Source: Elusimicrobiota bacterium (lineage in GTDB: Bacteria; Elusimicrobiota; UBA8919). Taken from it: a DNA stretch of 64,000 nucleotides. Below, piece by piece: positions 62,589 to 64,000 of this stretch. The DNA is taken from assembly GCA_016928195.1 (NCBI GenBank), contig JAFGLF010000063.1:1-64000 (forward strand), written 5' to 3'. The notes beneath the pieces were generated by a model. The model searched no databases and was not told where the DNA came from. It saw only the letters and a list, made by a program, of their open reading frames with translations. Positions within the stretch are counted from its first letter, which is position 1. Every line of letters begins with the position of its first letter. A program made the position numbers and the translations under genes.

Positions 62589-63905
62589 ATGGACAAGTAC
62601 AAAGATGTTGATGTGTTGGTCTGGGATGCGGTTTTCGGAGATGATGCAACAAAAAAGCAGTGCAGATATCTCATAATGAAAAAAGCACAGGAAAAGGGAT
62701 TAGGACCTGCTTCAATCTATGAAATTTACAAAGCAAGGGGAAAGGGCGAAATTTCAGGATTTACGGTTCCGGCAATAAATATAAGAGGTATGGCGTATGA
62801 TACCGCAAGAGCAGTATTCCGTGCGGCAAAAAAGACAAAATCAGCTGCAATAATCTTTGAAATCGCAAGAAGCGAAATGGGTTATACGGAACAGAAACCT
62901 TCGGAATTTGCTTCTGCAATACTGGCTGCAGCACTAAAAGAGGATTATAAACATCCTGTTTTTATTCAGGGCGACCATTTCCAGGTAAAAGCAAAAGGTT
63001 ACAAAACAGACCCGGAAAAAGAACTCGGCGGAATTAAAAAACTTATTTCCGAATCGATAGAAGCAGGTTTTTATCATATTGACCTTGATACATCCACACT
63101 GGTCGATCTGTCAAAACCTACGGTAAAAGAACAGCAAAGGTCTAATTTTGATGTTGCAGTAAAACTTACGAATTATATCCGTTCGCTTGAACCAAAAGGA
63201 ATTATCATAGCACTCGGCGGAGAAATCGGGGAAATCGGCGGTAAAAATTCAAACGAAGAAGAACTGCGTGCATACATCGGCGGTTATAACGAAACGTTAG
63301 GTTCCGGAAAAGCCGGAATTTCAAAAATTGCTATCCAGACAGGGACCGAACACGGCGGAGTACTGGACGCGAACGGCAATCCTATAAAAGATGTAAAACT
63401 CGACTTCAACACACTTCAAAAACTTTCTTCTATAGCCCAAAAGGACTACGGGCTTGCAGGCTGTGTACAGCACGGCGCTTCCACATTACCTTCGGATATG
63501 TTTGACAAATTTCCCAAGACAGGGACAGCGGAAGTCCACCTTGCAACCGAATTCCAGAATATGGTATTCGACCATTCAAAGTTCCCGGCTGAATTGAAAA
63601 ACAAAATACACGAATGGCTCAAAACAAACTGTGCAGGAGAAAAAAAGGAAGGGGAAACAGATTCCAAATTCCTTTATAAAACAAGGAAAAAAGCATGGGG
63701 ACCTTTCAAAAAGGATACATGGTCGCTTGACAAAGGAATCAAGAAAGATATTATGGCAGCCCTTGAAGACAAATTCGTGTTCCTTTTCAAAAAACTGAAT
63801 GTTGTCGATACGGAAGATGTGGTCAAAAAATATACAAAAGTAGTCAATGTCGAAATAAAAAAGCCGGAAGTTGCCGGCGGCGAAAAATTTGACGGCGCCG
63901 ACTAA
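62589..63905 (+). CDS. Class II fructose-bisphosphate aldolase-like protein
   Basis: About 438 residues with a TIM-barrel of the class II aldolase family. SGFTVPAINIRGMAYDTARAVF opens the barrel, FIQGDHFQVK has the zinc-type Asp-His, GGEIGEIGGKNSNEEEL corresponds to the glutamate/glycine motif, and AGCVQHGASTLPSDMF to the phosphate-binding histidine segment. It is longer than the usual 300-350 residue enzyme, with an extra N-terminal region and a C-terminal extension (KKPEVAGGEKFDGAD). Probable substrate is fructose 1,6-bisphosphate or tagatose bisphosphate. Start at ATG 62589 behind GGGGGA; ATG 62586 is equally possible. Confidence 0.85.
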   Translation: MDKYKDVDVLVWDAVFGDDATKKQCRYLIMKKAQEKGLGPASIYEIYKARGKGEISGFTVPAINIRGMAYDTARAVFRAAKKTKSAAIIFEIARSEMGYTEQKPSEFASAILAAALKEDYKHPVFIQGDHFQVKAKGYKTDPEKELGGIKKLISESIEAGFYHIDLDTSTLVDLSKPTVKEQQRSNFDVAVKLTNYIRSLEPKGIIIALGGEIGEIGGKNSNEEELRAYIGGYNETLGSGKAGISKIAIQTGTEHGGVLDANGNPIKDVKLDFNTLQKLSSIAQKDYGLAGCVQHGASTLPSDMFDKFPKTGTAEVHLATEFQNMVFDHSKFPAELKNKIHEWLKTNCAGEKKEGETDSKFLYKTRKKAWGPFKKDTWSLDKGIKKDIMAALEDKFVFLFKKLNVVDTEDVVKKYTKVVNVEIKKPEVAGGEKFDGAD

Positions 63906-63911
63906 TTGAAG

Positions 63912-64000
63912 AAACGCGAATTTTCGCAAATCTAACGCTGATGGTCGCGAATAACTGTTTTCTATTTTATAGACTTATTCGCGTGTATTTGCGTTGCATT
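63912..64000. repeat. Repeat family A, inverted copy at the window edge
   Basis: AAACGCGAATTTTCGCAAAT and then TTATTCGCGTGTATTTGCG, the reverse complement of the CGCGAATACACGCAAAT unit. Truncated by the end of the window. Confidence 0.75.

Overview
The window reads as a 64 kb chromosomal contig from an uncultured, A+T-rich, Gram-negative and probably anaerobic bacterium. An outer membrane is implied by an LptD/OstA-like protein, a PorV-like barrel, several other predicted barrels and two lipoproteins. Anaerobic or syntrophic style metabolism is suggested by the DUF39/ferredoxin homocysteine system and the radical-SAM enzymes. Gene order, C-terminal sorting-like domains and the very high load of short intergenic repeats recall candidate phyla around Omnitrophota/Elusimicrobiota, but that placement is inference. 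No phage, plasmid, transposase, CRISPR, rRNA or tRNA was recognised. Every gene I can support lies on the + strand.

Layout: 0-2.3 kb ilvB-ilvN; 2.3-4 kb two lipoproteins (GNA1162-like, CsgG-like); 4-11.2 kb a complete F-type ATP synthase operon including a small AtpI-like gene with an ATT start; 11.26-13.3 kb a consensus promoter and SAM-I riboswitch in front of the sulfide-to-homocysteine genes (DUF39 protein, NIL ferredoxin); 13.3-26 kb trpB-trpA-accD-folC-ROK kinase-lptD, uvrB, nadC-birA, a membrane coiled-coil gene, a membrane-anchored CBM48 gene and coaX; 26-29.3 kb a barrel protein and groES-groEL; 29.4-35.8 kb a degenerate LuxR-type regulator, two tandem GEMM (cyclic dinucleotide) riboswitches each with its own terminator, then a 1.3-1.4 thousand residue secreted Ig-like protein with a C-terminal sorting-like domain and a PorV-like outer-membrane protein; 35.8-40.5 kb a prepilin/pseudopilin set; 40.6-55.6 kb a probable surface-glycan island (SPASM radical SAM, DegT aminotransferase, two B12-type radical SAM proteins, five polytopic GT-C/YfhO/TMTC proteins); 55.8-64 kb dnaE, a HEAT-repeat protein, a barrel protein, accA and a class II aldolase-like protein.

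The most unusual property is the repeats. At least eight families of short, mostly self-complementary repeats fill the spaces between genes and also lie in frame inside conserved housekeeping genes (uvrB, folC, birA, trpB, coaX). Tandem 7-10-mer arrays encode the hydrophobic core of signal peptides in at least five exported proteins. One family ends in a motif that serves as the GTG start codon of uvrB and of coaX, or as the -35 box ahead of groESL. Two riboswitch aptamers carry repeat insertions in their peripheral hairpins.

The best candidate for an undescribed functional system is the cyclic-dinucleotide-controlled secretion unit: degenerate regulator, tandem GEMM riboswitches, giant sorting-domain protein and PorV-like partner. 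It is followed by prepilins carrying large non-pilin domains and by the radical-SAM/GT-C island that may decorate surface structures.
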